Source of the DNA: CBEUVQ01 sp965546615
GTDB taxonomy: Bacteria > Bacillota > Desulfotomaculia > Desulfotomaculales > Desulfohalotomaculaceae
Assembly (NCBI GenBank): GCA_965546615.1
Contig: CBEUVQ010000010.1
Location: 15,755-79,754 of the forward strand
DNA length: 64,000 bases
Reading direction: 5' to 3'
The position numbers were made by a program, and so were the translations under genes. The notes beneath the pieces were generated by a model, which was not told where the DNA came from, did not search any database, and saw only the letters and a program-made list of their open reading frames with translations. Below, in pieces: positions 1 through 8,126 of the stretch. The number at the start of each line of letters is the position of its first letter. The first letter of the stretch is position 1.

Positions 1-50
1 TTAAATGAAGAGCCTTGTCCGTTGTCAGGCGCTGTTTTTATCGGCCGCAT
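1..50 (-). CDS. N-terminal fragment of an unidentified protein
   Basis: Reading leftwards from an ATG at 50, sixteen codons stay open to the window edge (MRPIKTAPDNGQGSSF). A strong ribosome site, GGAGGTG, lies about 6 bases upstream of the ATG, which is the main reason to call it. The gene is divergent from the radical SAM gene at 139, so the 88 bases between them should hold both promoters. Too little is present to suggest a function. Confidence 0.5.
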   Translation of the reverse strand, partial: MRPIKTAPDNGQGSSF

Positions 51-138
51 AAGATACACCTCCCCAAATGTTATATTTATAAGATATGGGGTTATATGTT
101 AAAATATGCTTAAATGGTAATTAAAGGAGAATCAGTAA

Positions 139-762
139 GTGGAAAAAGAAATAAATGTTGCTTATACAATTGATAAATCTCTTTATTTGAATATTACTAA
201 CCGCTGTACCAACAATTGTGTTTTTTGTATTCGGCGCACAAAAGAAGGTGTTGGCTATGATTTGTGGTTACCGCATGAACCTGACTTACAGGAGATACTG
301 GAGGCAGTTGAACAACCTGATAAATACAAAGAAATTGTATTTTGCGGCTATGGTGAGCCGCTGGTGAGGGTTGAACTGGTAATTGATGCCGCAGCAGAAC
401 TAAAAAAACTGGGGGCAAAACAAATACGGATCAATACAAACGGGCAGGCCAATCTTATTCATGGTCGGAACGTCGTTCCGGAGTTGGCCGGTTTAATTGA
501 TGTGATGTCGATTAGCTTAAATGCTCATAACGCCTCCGCTTACGGCGAGTTAAGTCAGCCGATAAAATTTAGTGCCGAAGAAGCGTACACTGCAGTATTG
601 GACTTTGCTCGCGAATGCAGGAAGCATATTCCTAAGGTTATTTTGTCCGTTGTAAAATGGCCTGGTGTAGACCTGGCGGCGTGCGAAAAAATTGCGGCTG
701 AATTAGGTGTGGAATTTCGGGTAAGGGAATTTACCGGTACCATTGAGGGAAACGACCAATAG
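139..762 (+). CDS. Radical SAM protein, TatD-associated family
   Basis: A 207-residue radical SAM enzyme. The iron-sulfur cluster motif CTNNCVFC (CX3CX2C) sits near residue 23, followed by a glycine-rich FCGYGEPL stretch that normally contacts S-adenosylmethionine. The short length and the N-terminal pattern LYLNITNRCTNNC fit the family found beside tatD nuclease genes (TIGR04038). Its substrate is not known. The start is GTG at 139, preceded by AAGGAGA with 8 bases spacing. The gene stands alone and ends before a bidirectional terminator. The family call is confident; a role in DNA or tRNA quality control, as the TatD link might suggest, would be inference. Confidence 0.8.
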   Translation: MEKEINVAYTIDKSLYLNITNRCTNNCVFCIRRTKEGVGYDLWLPHEPDLQEILEAVEQPDKYKEIVFCGYGEPLVRVELVIDAAAELKKLGAKQIRINTNGQANLIHGRNVVPELAGLIDVMSISLNAHNASAYGELSQPIKFSAEEAYTAVLDFARECRKHIPKVILSVVKWPGVDLAACEKIAAELGVEFRVREFTGTIEGNDQ

Positions 763-828
763 TGCATAATTTCAATGCCTTGGCTAAAATGTGTCGACAA
801 AATAATAAAGGAGTAGTATATTAAAAAA

Positions 829-862
829 AAATACAACCTTACGATGATAAGGTTGTATTTTT
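829..862. terminator. Bidirectional rho-independent terminator
   Basis: A perfect 12-base inverted repeat (829-840 with 849-860, 8-base loop) has A-runs on its left and T-runs on its right. It can end both the radical SAM gene and the leftward small ORF at 868-1023. Confidence 0.85.
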
Positions 863-867
863 CTTAA

Positions 868-1023
868 TTAATTTTTTTGAATTTTTGATTGCTTTTTTGT
901 CGAACTGTTATCGTCTTTGCAGGTATCGTTAACGTTAATCAGAGTTGCCGATCCGGTGTGTTCACCAATAAAGGCATCTCCCTCGGTATGTTTACTGCCG
1001 AGTTCTTTGGACTTTTTTGCCAT
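868..1023 (-). CDS. Small hydrophilic hypothetical protein (51 aa)
   Basis: This short leftward ORF starts with ATG at 1023 behind an excellent ribosome site (AAGGAGG, 8 bases away) and ends just before the shared terminator at 829-862. The product begins MAKKSKELGSKHTEGDAF and is rich in Lys, Ser, Thr and Asp, with a single Cys and no membrane segment. Size and composition would suit a spore core or other small stress protein, but I see no family motif. The ribosome site and terminator make it likely to be expressed. Function unknown. Confidence 0.6.
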   Translation of the reverse strand: MAKKSKELGSKHTEGDAFIGEHTGSATLINVNDTCKDDNSSTKKQSKIQKN

Positions 1024-1074
1024 TAAAGAATTCCTCCTTTTAAAATGCTGCTTTTTTTATTGTGACCGTTTTGT

Positions 1075-1099
1075 CGACGGATTAATCCCTAATTCGTCG
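1075..1099. other. Imperfect inverted repeat upstream of copA
   Basis: CGACGGATTA (1075-1084) and TAATTCGTCG (1090-1099) pair at 9 of 10 positions around a 5-base loop, 45 bases before copA. No T-run follows, so it is not a terminator. It could be an operator for the copA-copZ operon or the leftward small gene. It does not resemble CopY or CsoR sites that I know. Confidence 0.35.
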
Positions 1100-1143
1100 G
1101 CTAAAATAATTTAAAGTTAAACAACCTATGTTAGGAGAATCAT

Positions 1144-3555
1144 ATGAGCACATTAACACTTAAAGTTACCGGTATGACTTGTGCAGCCTGCTCATCAAGG
1201 GTGGAAAGGGCATTGTCTAAAATGCCTGGCATAAAGTCAGCACAAGTGAACTTGGCATTAGAGACAGCAACGATAGAATATGATGCTGACGTTGTTGGTA
1301 AAAAAGAAATTATTGACCAAATTACTGTTATTGGTTACGGTGTGCAGGTGGATAAAATTCAGTTTGCTATCAGCGGCATGACTTGTGCAGCTTGTTCTGC
1401 AAGGGTGGAACGAGGCTTAAAAAAAATGCCCGGCATTATCAATGCTGTAGTTAATTTAGCAGCTGAAAAAGCTGCAGTAGAATATAACCCCGCAGAAATT
1501 GACATAGAAGATATCAAGCGAAAAATCCATGAGATAGGTTATAAGCCTGTTGGTTTGGATGATGGTGCGGACAGCGACAGGGAAAAGGTACTGCGTGAAA
1601 AAGAAATTAAAAGGCAGCGGACTACTTTTCTTTTATCTGTCGTTTTTTCCTTTCCGCTGTTGTTATTTATGCTGGCGATGCTTTTCCGACTGGAGAACTT
1701 AATGAATTTAGTTATCTTTCATCCGAAAGTTCAATTTGTTTTTGCCACATTGGTACAATTCATTCCCGGCTGGCACTTTTATAAAGATGGTTATGCCAGC
1801 TTAAAAGGCGGCAGTGCCAATATGTCTGTATTGGTGGCATTAGGGACCAGTGCGGCTTATTTTTACAGTGTGGCAGCTACCTTTTTTGGTCGGCAGCTGG
1901 GCATTGACCACGTTTATTATGAAAGTGCGGCAATCATCATTACTTTGGTGTTACTGGGTAAAATGTTAGAATCGCGAGCTAAAGGACGCACTTCTGAAGC
2001 TATTCGCAAATTGATGGGTTTAAGGGCCAAGACTGCACGGGTAATCCGCAGCGGTCAAGAAATAGAAGTACCGATTGAGGAAGTTAACGTTGGCGACCTG
2101 GTGGTTGTACGCCCCGGCGAAAAAATCCCGGTAGACGGCATTATTCGCGAAGGCAGATCAACTGTAGATGAAGCAATGCTAACCGGAGAAAGTATACCGG
2201 TTGATAAAAAGCCCGGTGATGAGGTAATTGGAGCGACAATCAATAAATTAGGAACATTTAAATTTGAAGCTGCTAAAGTGGGGCGGGATACCGCATTGGC
2301 GCAAATCATCAAAATTGTTGAAGACGCCCAGAGCTCAAAAGCACCGGTGCAGCGGACCGCTGATATTGTTTCAGCATATTTTGTTCCTGCTGTTGTAGGA
2401 ATCGCAGTTTTAACATTTTTCAGTTGGTATTTCTACGGTGCCCCGGGAGATTTTACACGTGCTTTAATTAGCTTTACGGCAGTGATGGTGATAGCTTGTC
2501 CGTGTGCATTAGGTTTAGCCACCCCGACTTCAATTATGGTGGGCACCGGTAAAGGAGCGGAATACGGCATCCTGATTAAAGGAGGGGAACACTTAGAAAA
2601 CGCATACCGGTTGGATACGCTGGTGCTGGACAAAACCGGTACTATTACTAAAGGGGAATCTTCTTTAACGGATATTATTCCTAATCAAGGAACAACAGAG
2701 CAGGAATTATTGCAATTGGCTGCTTCGGTAGAAAAAATGTCCGAGCACCCGTTAGCCCAAGCAGTTGTTAGTGCGGCCAAAGAACGGGGAATGCAGCTGT
2801 CTGAGCCTGATAACTTTGAAGCAATACCCGGTCATGGCGTTAAAGCCCGGCTAAATGGTAAACAAGTCTTAATCGGCACAATAAAGTTAATGAAGAAAAA
2901 CGGTATTGATGTTATCGGTTTATTTGAAAGTACCCAAAAGCTCGAAGAAAATGGTAAAACCGTAATGTACATTGCCTTGGACGGGCAGCTGTTGGGTATT
3001 ATAGCGGTGGCGGATACCGTGAAAGAAAATTCCCGACAGGCAATTAAAGCGCTGCAGGATTTGAATATAGAAGTGTGGATGATTACCGGTGACAATCAGC
3101 GTACAGCGAAGGCCATTGCTCGCGAAGTTGGCATTACCAACGTAATAGCTGAAGTACTGCCGGAGCAAAAGGCCGAAAAGGTTGCCGAACTGAAAAATCA
3201 AGGGAAAAAAGTAGGCATGGTTGGTGACGGCATTAATGATGCCCCGGCACTGGCATGCGCAGATGTTGGATTTGCCATTGGCACCGGTACTGATGTAGCG
3301 ATGGAAGCAGCAGATATTACTTTAATTCGCGGTGATTTGTCCGGTGTAGTCAACAGCATTAAATTATCACGTGCCACAATGCGAAATATTAAACAAAACT
3401 TATTCTGGGCATTGATTTATAATACCATTGGCATTCCGGCTGCAGCTCTGGGTTACTTAAACCCGATTTTAGCCGGGGCTGCTATGGCTTTTAGTTCAGT
3501 ATCTGTAGTGAGCAATGCCTTGAGATTAAAAAGGCTTAAATTACAAAACATATAA
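1144..3555 (+). CDS. copA: Copper-exporting P1B-type ATPase CopA
   Basis: An 803-residue heavy-metal ATPase that pumps Cu(I) out across the cytoplasmic membrane. Two N-terminal metal-binding domains each carry GMTCAAC (about residues 10 and 79). These are followed by membrane helices, the TGES actuator motif, the transmembrane CPC metal motif at residues 452-454, the phosphorylated aspartate in DKTGT at 496, the SEHP motif, and GDGINDAP near 694. Two HMA domains plus CPC are typical of Firmicute CopA. The ATG has AGGAG upstream. copZ follows after 18 bases, forming a copper resistance operon. No CsoR or CopY regulator gene is adjacent. The CPC motif and the CopZ neighbour argue for copper rather than zinc or cadmium. 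Confidence 0.95.
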   Translation: MSTLTLKVTGMTCAACSSRVERALSKMPGIKSAQVNLALETATIEYDADVVGKKEIIDQITVIGYGVQVDKIQFAISGMTCAACSARVERGLKKMPGIINAVVNLAAEKAAVEYNPAEIDIEDIKRKIHEIGYKPVGLDDGADSDREKVLREKEIKRQRTTFLLSVVFSFPLLLFMLAMLFRLENLMNLVIFHPKVQFVFATLVQFIPGWHFYKDGYASLKGGSANMSVLVALGTSAAYFYSVAATFFGRQLGIDHVYYESAAIIITLVLLGKMLESRAKGRTSEAIRKLMGLRAKTARVIRSGQEIEVPIEEVNVGDLVVVRPGEKIPVDGIIREGRSTVDEAMLTGESIPVDKKPGDEVIGATINKLGTFKFEAAKVGRDTALAQIIKIVEDAQSSKAPVQRTADIVSAYFVPAVVGIAVLTFFSWYFYGAPGDFTRALISFTAVMVIACPCALGLATPTSIMVGTGKGAEYGILIKGGEHLENAYRLDTLVLDKTGTITKGESSLTDIIPNQGTTEQELLQLAASVEKMSEHPLAQAVVSAAKERGMQLSEPDNFEAIPGHGVKARLNGKQVLIGTIKLMKKNGIDVIGLFESTQKLEENGKTVMYIALDGQLLGIIAVADTVKENSRQAIKALQDLNIEVWMITGDNQRTAKAIAREVGITNVIAEVLPEQKAEKVAELKNQGKKVGMVGDGINDAPALACADVGFAIGTGTDVAMEAADITLIRGDLSGVVNSIKLSRATMRNIKQNLFWALIYNTIGIPAAALGYLNPILAGAAMAFSSVSVVSNALRLKRLKLQNI

Positions 3556-3573
3556 AAACAGGAGGTAACGGCG

Positions 3574-3786
3574 ATGGCTGTAATCGAAGAAAAAATTAAT
3601 GTCAACGGAATGTCCTGCGGTCACTGCACTGCTGCGGTAGAAAGGGCGTTAAAAGCACTGCCCGGTGTGGAAAAAGCGAAAGCAAGCCTGGAGGACAAAA
3701 ATGTCACAGTAACCTATGACCCGGGAAAAACTTCACGCAGTGACATAAAAAAAGCAATTGAAGAAGAGGGATATGAAGTACTGTAA
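3574..3786 (+). CDS. copZ: Copper chaperone CopZ
   Basis: A 70-residue single-domain HMA protein with the metal-binding motif MSCGHC near residues 12-17 and the usual ferredoxin-like babbab fold pattern. It carries Cu(I) in the cytosol and hands it to the N-terminal domains of CopA, encoded 18 bases upstream. The ribosome site is AGGAGGT. A strong terminator follows directly, so copA-copZ is a two-gene operon. Confidence 0.92.
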   Translation: MAVIEEKINVNGMSCGHCTAAVERALKALPGVEKAKASLEDKNVTVTYDPGKTSRSDIKKAIEEEGYEVL

Positions 3787-3790
3787 TCAA

Positions 3791-3821
3791 AACTCGCAGC
3801 CTAAATGCTGCGAGTTTTTTT
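3791..3821 (+). terminator. Terminator of copA-copZ
   Basis: AACTCGCAGC (3791-3800) pairs perfectly with 3807-3816 around a 6-base loop and runs into seven T residues. Confidence 0.9.
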
Positions 3822-3972
3822 GTGCTATCATCTATGACATGCGCATATCTTCTTAACAAAATATAGTATTATGTAAACTTATAACTCCTTTGGCATCAAA
3901 AAAGTATTTTAATTTGTGTCATTATGACAAAACAAAACATATTATGTAAAAAATGCCAAGGAGGTTTTAAAG

Positions 3973-4269
3973 GTGTGGTCCAGACATAGTTATTACTGCC
4001 TTTTAAATTTTTTGTACGAGTATTTGTGTTATTCCCAAAAGTGGTGTAAGTGCTGCTGCAAACCGAGCAAAAAGGTGTGTCATCCGGAGAAAGACAGAGA
4101 GTACTACAAAAAATACTATCAGGGGAAAATGAAACAATGTGAAGAGAAGTGCGACAAATGCGGCGATGATGAAGAATGTAAAAAGTACTATAAAAATAAA
4201 TATAATCACTACTATAAGAAATACAAAAAATACTGTGGAGATAAAAAACAGCATTCTTGCAAAAAATAA
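3973..4269 (+). CDS. Cys/Tyr/Lys-rich small protein of unknown function
   Basis: A 98-residue protein of extreme composition: 13 Cys, 16 Tyr and 24 Lys. A hydrophobic, aromatic N-terminus (about residues 6-20) is followed by KWCKCCCK, then a CxxxCxxC knot and repeats of KKYY. The start is GTG at 3973 behind AAGGAGG with 8 bases spacing. No family is recognised. Tyr/Cys-rich, Lys-rich composition is common in cross-linked spore coat or exosporium proteins, and the Cys clusters could bind metal, which would suit the copper operon just upstream. Both are inferences. The antisense strand is also open here (3896-4273), but it has no ribosome site and looks like a shadow. Confidence 0.65.
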   Translation: MWSRHSYYCLLNFLYEYLCYSQKWCKCCCKPSKKVCHPEKDREYYKKYYQGKMKQCEEKCDKCGDDEECKKYYKNKYNHYYKKYKKYCGDKKQHSCKK

Positions 4270-4279
4270 GCATGCAGAG

Positions 4280-4300
4280 CCCTATCCGTTTTGGATAGGG
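4280..4300 (+). terminator. Hairpin after the Cys-rich gene, probable weak terminator
   Basis: CCCTATCC (4280-4287) and GGATAGGG (4293-4300) pair perfectly around a 5-base loop, 11 bases after the stop codon. The following run is only TTCC, so termination is uncertain. It sits 30 bases before the mgtE start. Confidence 0.5.
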
Positions 4301-4329
4301 TTCCGTTATCTTATCAAGGAAGTGGGAGC

Positions 4330-5688
4330 ATGCTTAAGCAAGCTGATGAAAATCAAATTCTGCTGTTAATAATTAGATATCTTAAAGAACAAAAATCTGT
4401 TGAACTGCAAAATTTAATAAATGAACTGCAGCCTTACGATTTTGCAAAATTGTATAAAGATCTTCCGGAAAAACACCACGCAAAATTCCTTTTATTATTA
4501 ACACCAAAGCAAATTGCCAACTTAATTCAACAATTGGATAAAGAGATGCAAATTGACATCCTGCACAAATTGGGATTGGAAAAATCATCTAAAGTAATGG
4601 ATATTATGGAAAATGATGACTTAGCTGACCTTTTAAGCTATCTGTCATTGGAAGAAATTGAAGAGTTTTTACAATTGATGAGGAAAGAAGAATCTCAATC
4701 GGTGCAAAGTTTGTTAAGCTACCCTTCCGATACTGCCGGCGGAATAATGACCAACCGATTTGTTTGGATTCGCAGTTATTATACCGTCAGTGAAGCGGTA
4801 GACAAACTTAAATCTTTTGCCGAATACGCTGAAAATCTTTATTACTTGTATGTTTTAGATGAAGATAAAAAGCTGGTTGGGGTAGTGTCATTTCGTGATC
4901 TGTTATTAGCGGATGCTAATGATAAAATCAGTAACATTATGTATGACCGGGTAATAGCTGTTCCGGTGGATATGGATCAAGAGGATGTTGCCCGAATTAT
5001 TGAACGTTACGACTTCATTGCCGTACCGGTAATCAATGATCAAAAGCACATTTTGGGGATAGTTACAGTTGACGATGTATTAGATGTATTAATTCAAGAA
5101 GCTAACGAAGATATTGAAAAAATCTCGGCATCCGGTAAATCGATAGACTTTTCCACCGATGCTTTTACTGCATCGGTGCGCCGTTTGCCTTGGTTGATTT
5201 TGCTGCTGTTTATCGGCATTATCTCCGGCAGTATTATCAGCAGTTTTGAAACTGCGCTGCAAAAAGCAGTATCGTTAGCTTTTTTTATACCAATGATTGC
5301 CGGCATGACCGGAAATACCGGCACCCAATCGCTCGCTGTTGTTGTACGCGGGTTGGTATCAAATGATATTGATCGCAGAACGCTGTATCGACTGTTTTTT
5401 CGAGAGTTAGGTGTTGGCTTAATAATCGGTACCATTTGTGGGCTTTTAATTTCCGTAATTGCTTACGTTTGGCAGGAGAATTTGGTGCTTGGTTTGGTTG
5501 TTGGTTCTTCATTGTTTATTACTCTAATCATTGGTACTATGGCCGGAACAATTATTCCGCTGATTCTTTATCGTTTTAAAATTGACCCGGCGGTAGCATC
5601 CGGACCGCTGATCACTACCTTAAATGATATTTTTTCATTAACAGTGTATTTTGGTTTAGCGTCATTGTTTATCTCTAAATTGGTGTAA
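4330..5688 (+). CDS. mgtE: Magnesium transporter MgtE
   Basis: A 452-residue magnesium channel/transporter of the cytoplasmic membrane. It has the full MgtE layout: an N-terminal helical Mg-sensing domain (about 1-125), two CBS domains (about 130-250), and five C-terminal membrane helices with the signature GMTGNTGTQ region near residue 335. The length is normal for the family. The ATG at 4330 has AAGGAAGTGGGAG upstream; an earlier in-frame TTG at 4291 lies inside a hairpin and is rejected. No room exists for an M-box riboswitch upstream, so control is probably at channel gating. Confidence 0.92.
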   Translation: MLKQADENQILLLIIRYLKEQKSVELQNLINELQPYDFAKLYKDLPEKHHAKFLLLLTPKQIANLIQQLDKEMQIDILHKLGLEKSSKVMDIMENDDLADLLSYLSLEEIEEFLQLMRKEESQSVQSLLSYPSDTAGGIMTNRFVWIRSYYTVSEAVDKLKSFAEYAENLYYLYVLDEDKKLVGVVSFRDLLLADANDKISNIMYDRVIAVPVDMDQEDVARIIERYDFIAVPVINDQKHILGIVTVDDVLDVLIQEANEDIEKISASGKSIDFSTDAFTASVRRLPWLILLLFIGIISGSIISSFETALQKAVSLAFFIPMIAGMTGNTGTQSLAVVVRGLVSNDIDRRTLYRLFFRELGVGLIIGTICGLLISVIAYVWQENLVLGLVVGSSLFITLIIGTMAGTIIPLILYRFKIDPAVASGPLITTLNDIFSLTVYFGLASLFISKLV

Positions 5689-5699
5689 ATAACTAAACT

Positions 5700-5729
5700 G
5701 CATATTTGCCCATTCATCAATCCAAAATA
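5700..5729 (+). promoter_or_regulatory. Candidate sigma-G (forespore) promoter of the spoVA operon
   Basis: GCATA (5700-5704), an 18-base spacer and CAAAATA (5723-5729) match the sigma-G pattern GHATR-N17/18-CATNHTA at all but one position. It lies 65 bases before spoVAC. spoVA is a known sigma-G operon in Bacillus subtilis. Confidence 0.6.
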
Positions 5730-5793
5730 TAAAAAGACTGACTGATGCAGCTAAACGCTGTAATCTGCGATTTAACAGTTCAGGGGTGATAAA

Positions 5794-6273
5794 ATGTCTG
5801 ACAGCAAAAATAACAGCTTAACTCTTACCAAGCAGGAATATAAGGCGATTTACACAAAAAAAGAACCACCGCGTCCGCTGTTAAATAATGTTTTAAAAGC
5901 TTTTTTTGTTGGCGGCTTAATTGCAGTATTAGGCCAAGGTATTTCGGAATTTTATTTATGGAATTTTGATTTTACTGAAAAAACAGTCGGCAGCCCTACA
6001 TCTGCAACGCTGATCATTATCTCCGTTATTCTCACATCGATAGGTATTTATGATCATATTGGACAATGGGCCGGTGCGGGAACAGCAGTGCCGGTGACCG
6101 GTTTTGCCAATACAGTTGCTTCTGCTGCCATTGAGCATCGCAGTGAAGGCTTTGTACTGGGCGTGGGCGGTAATATGTTTAAGATAGCCGGCCCGGTAAT
6201 TGTCTACGGCGTTTTTTCATCGTTTGTGATAGCGCTGATCATTTCAATTATTACTATGGCGGGAGGAATATAA
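5794..6273 (+). CDS. spoVAC: Stage V sporulation protein AC
   Basis: A 159-residue integral membrane protein of the SpoVA channel in the spore inner membrane. The channel loads dipicolinic acid (DPA) into the forespore and releases it at germination; SpoVAC behaves as a mechanosensitive channel subunit. A soluble N-terminus is followed by hydrophobic segments and the family's GAGTAVPVTGFANT stretch near residue 95. It shares this stretch with SpoVAE downstream. First gene of a six-gene operon, 2 bases before spoVAD. Confidence 0.93.
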   Translation: MSDSKNNSLTLTKQEYKAIYTKKEPPRPLLNNVLKAFFVGGLIAVLGQGISEFYLWNFDFTEKTVGSPTSATLIIISVILTSIGIYDHIGQWAGAGTAVPVTGFANTVASAAIEHRSEGFVLGVGGNMFKIAGPVIVYGVFSSFVIALIISIITMAGGI

Positions 6274-6275
6274 AA

Positions 6276-7283
6276 TTGCTGCAACGACATCAAAGCTGGG
6301 TGTTTGAGAATAAACCGGTGATCATTTCTACCGCTGTTGTAGGTGGACCGCTGGAAGCACAAGGCCCTTTGGCTGATGACTTTGATTTATTACATAGTGA
6401 TTTATGGTTGGAACAAGACAGCTATGAGAAGGCAGAAAAAAAGATGTTGGAGCAGGCTTGTGAGCTCGCCATTCAGAAGGCCGGGCTTAAAAAGCAGGAT
6501 ATTCACTTTTTTCTCAGCGGGGATTTGATGAATCAAATTATTTCCAGCACTTTTACTGCCCGCACGCTGTCTGTTCCTTACATAGGGATATTTGGTGCAT
6601 GCTCCAGTTCAATGGAAGGGTTGGCGTTGGGTTCGCAGTTGGTGAGCAGTGGCGCCGCTCAGCGAATTCTTTGTGCTACTAGCAGTCACAATGCGTCGGT
6701 AGAAAAACAATTTCGGTATCCCACTGAATATGGAGCCCAAAAACCGCCGACTGCTCAGTGGACAGTAACCGGTGCAGGTGCAGCGGTTGTAGCAAATGAT
6801 GGAATTGGTCCCAGAGTTACATCGGCAACTATAGGACGGGTGGTTGACTTAGGTATTAAAGACCCGTTCAATATGGGGGCAGCGATGGCACCGGCAGCGC
6901 TGGATACTATTATCGCCCATTTTAGAGATTTGAATATATCTGCTGCTGATTATGACTTAATTGCTACCGGAGATCTTGGCCAGGTCGGTTACGAGATCTT
7001 AAAGGATTTATTAGTTAAACACCATATTGAAATACCGGAAGAAAAGTATGTGGATTGCGGCCTGCTGATTTACAGTAAAGAACAAGCGGTATTTTCAGGC
7101 GGCAGCGGCTGCGCTTGTTCGGCAGCTGTCACTTATGGGCACATTTTAAACCGGATGAAAAAAGGCGAACTTAAAAAAGTGTTGATTGTGGCAACAGGTG
7201 CTCTTTTATCGCCGCTGTCATATCAGCAGAAAGAAAGTATCCCTTGTATTGCTCACGCTGTAGCTATTGAATCTCACGTTTAA
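6276..7283 (+). CDS. spoVAD: Stage V sporulation protein AD
   Basis: A 335-residue soluble protein with a thiolase-like fold that binds DPA at the spore inner membrane. The family hallmarks GACSSSMEGLALG (about residue 110) and SGGSGCACSA (about 270) are present. The start is TTG at 6276 behind GGGAGGAA; the resulting N-terminus MLQRHQSWVFENKPV matches the family well. It lies between spoVAC and spoVAE, as in other sporeformers. Confidence 0.94.
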   Translation: MLQRHQSWVFENKPVIISTAVVGGPLEAQGPLADDFDLLHSDLWLEQDSYEKAEKKMLEQACELAIQKAGLKKQDIHFFLSGDLMNQIISSTFTARTLSVPYIGIFGACSSSMEGLALGSQLVSSGAAQRILCATSSHNASVEKQFRYPTEYGAQKPPTAQWTVTGAGAAVVANDGIGPRVTSATIGRVVDLGIKDPFNMGAAMAPAALDTIIAHFRDLNISAADYDLIATGDLGQVGYEILKDLLVKHHIEIPEEKYVDCGLLIYSKEQAVFSGGSGCACSAAVTYGHILNRMKKGELKKVLIVATGALLSPLSYQQKESIPCIAHAVAIESHV

Positions 7284-7290
7284 GGAGTGA

Positions 7291-7650
7291 ATGCCGTTGG
7301 AAGCATATTTTTGGGCCTTTGTGGTAGGTGGCTTGATTTGTGTAATAGGGCAGTTAATGATGGACATAGGAAGACTTACACCTGCACATACTATGAGCAT
7401 ATTGGTAGTAGCCGGTGCAGTATTAGGCGGGTTGGGATTATATCAGCCGCTGATTGATTTTGCCGGAGCAGGAGCTACTGTGCCGATTACCAGTTTTGGC
7501 AATTCTTTAGTAAACGGTGCACTGGCAGAAGCAAAAAGCACCGGCATCATCGGCATTCTGACAGGGATATTTGAAGTAACCAGTGCCGGCATCTCGGCGG
7601 CAATAATATTTGGCTTTATTGCCGCTTTGCTGGTTAAATCAAAAGGTTAG
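7291..7650 (+). CDS. spoVAE: Stage V sporulation protein AE (AEb type)
   Basis: A 119-residue membrane protein of the SpoVA channel, paralogous to SpoVAC. It opens with VGGLICVIGQL and carries GAGATVPITSFGNSL near residue 62. AAGGAGTG precedes the ATG. With spoVAC and spoVAD it forms the minimal channel set common in Clostridia; spoVAA, spoVAB and spoVAF are absent here. Confidence 0.92.
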   Translation: MPLEAYFWAFVVGGLICVIGQLMMDIGRLTPAHTMSILVVAGAVLGGLGLYQPLIDFAGAGATVPITSFGNSLVNGALAEAKSTGIIGILTGIFEVTSAGISAAIIFGFIAALLVKSKG

Positions 7651-7675
7651 TCTATCTATCAGAAAGGTGATTTCA

Positions 7676-8113
7676 TTGAAATACTTAGCTAAATCTGTAG
7701 CTGTTTTTTTAATTCTGCTATCCTTTGGCTGCCAAGCTGTTCAAAAGCCGGTACATCAGCCGGAAAATATATCTTCATCTAAAATTCAAACAGATGCTGA
7801 TCTGGCAGCAAAAGCGGAAAAAATTGCCCAAAGCGTCAGCGGAGTAGATGACAGCGTTGCGGTAGTGGTTAACAAAGATGTTTCTGTGGGATTAAAAGTC
7901 AGCGGCTTTAACCGCCTGCGCTTAAAAACTATTCGCTCGGAAGTGCATCAAGCTGTGCGCTCGACGGTAGGCGATGTATATAAAATTCATGTTACAACAG
8001 ACAAAAAAATATATACACAATTAGCGGATATTAAGCAAGAAATAAAGCGGAATAAACTGAATGATAATTTGTTAAAAGTATTTAACAAAGCAAATGAAGA
8101 CATGAAAGGCTAA
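7676..8113 (+). CDS. YhcN/YlaJ-family sporulation lipoprotein
   Basis: A 145-residue secreted lipoprotein with signal peptide and lipobox LLSFGC, so it should be anchored by Cys near residue 18. The mature part, with AKAEKIAQSVSGVDDSVAVV and a C-terminal TTDKKIYTQLADI region, fits the YhcN/YlaJ family of inner spore membrane lipoproteins. The start is TTG at 7676 behind AAAGGTGA; the longer ORF from 7610 would overlap spoVAE and lose the signal peptide. YhcN-type genes accompany spoVAC-AD-AEb in the mobile spoVA2mob operons of Bacillus, so the context supports a role in germination or DPA transport. Confidence 0.85.
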   Translation: MKYLAKSVAVFLILLSFGCQAVQKPVHQPENISSSKIQTDADLAAKAEKIAQSVSGVDDSVAVVVNKDVSVGLKVSGFNRLRLKTIRSEVHQAVRSTVGDVYKIHVTTDKKIYTQLADIKQEIKRNKLNDNLLKVFNKANEDMKG

Positions 8114-8126
8114 GGAGTAAATACTT

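Noticed and set aside
3896..4273. 125-codon leftward ORF opposite the Cys-rich gene
   Set aside because: No ribosome site, and its odd composition is explained by the Lys/Tyr/Cys codons of the other strand.
4270..4329. M-box magnesium riboswitch before mgtE
   Set aside because: Only 60 bases are available and they hold a simple hairpin; an M-box needs well over 100 bases.
7610..7675. Upstream start of the YhcN-like lipoprotein
   Set aside because: It overlaps spoVAE and hides the signal peptide; TTG 7676 has a ribosome site and yields a proper lipobox position.
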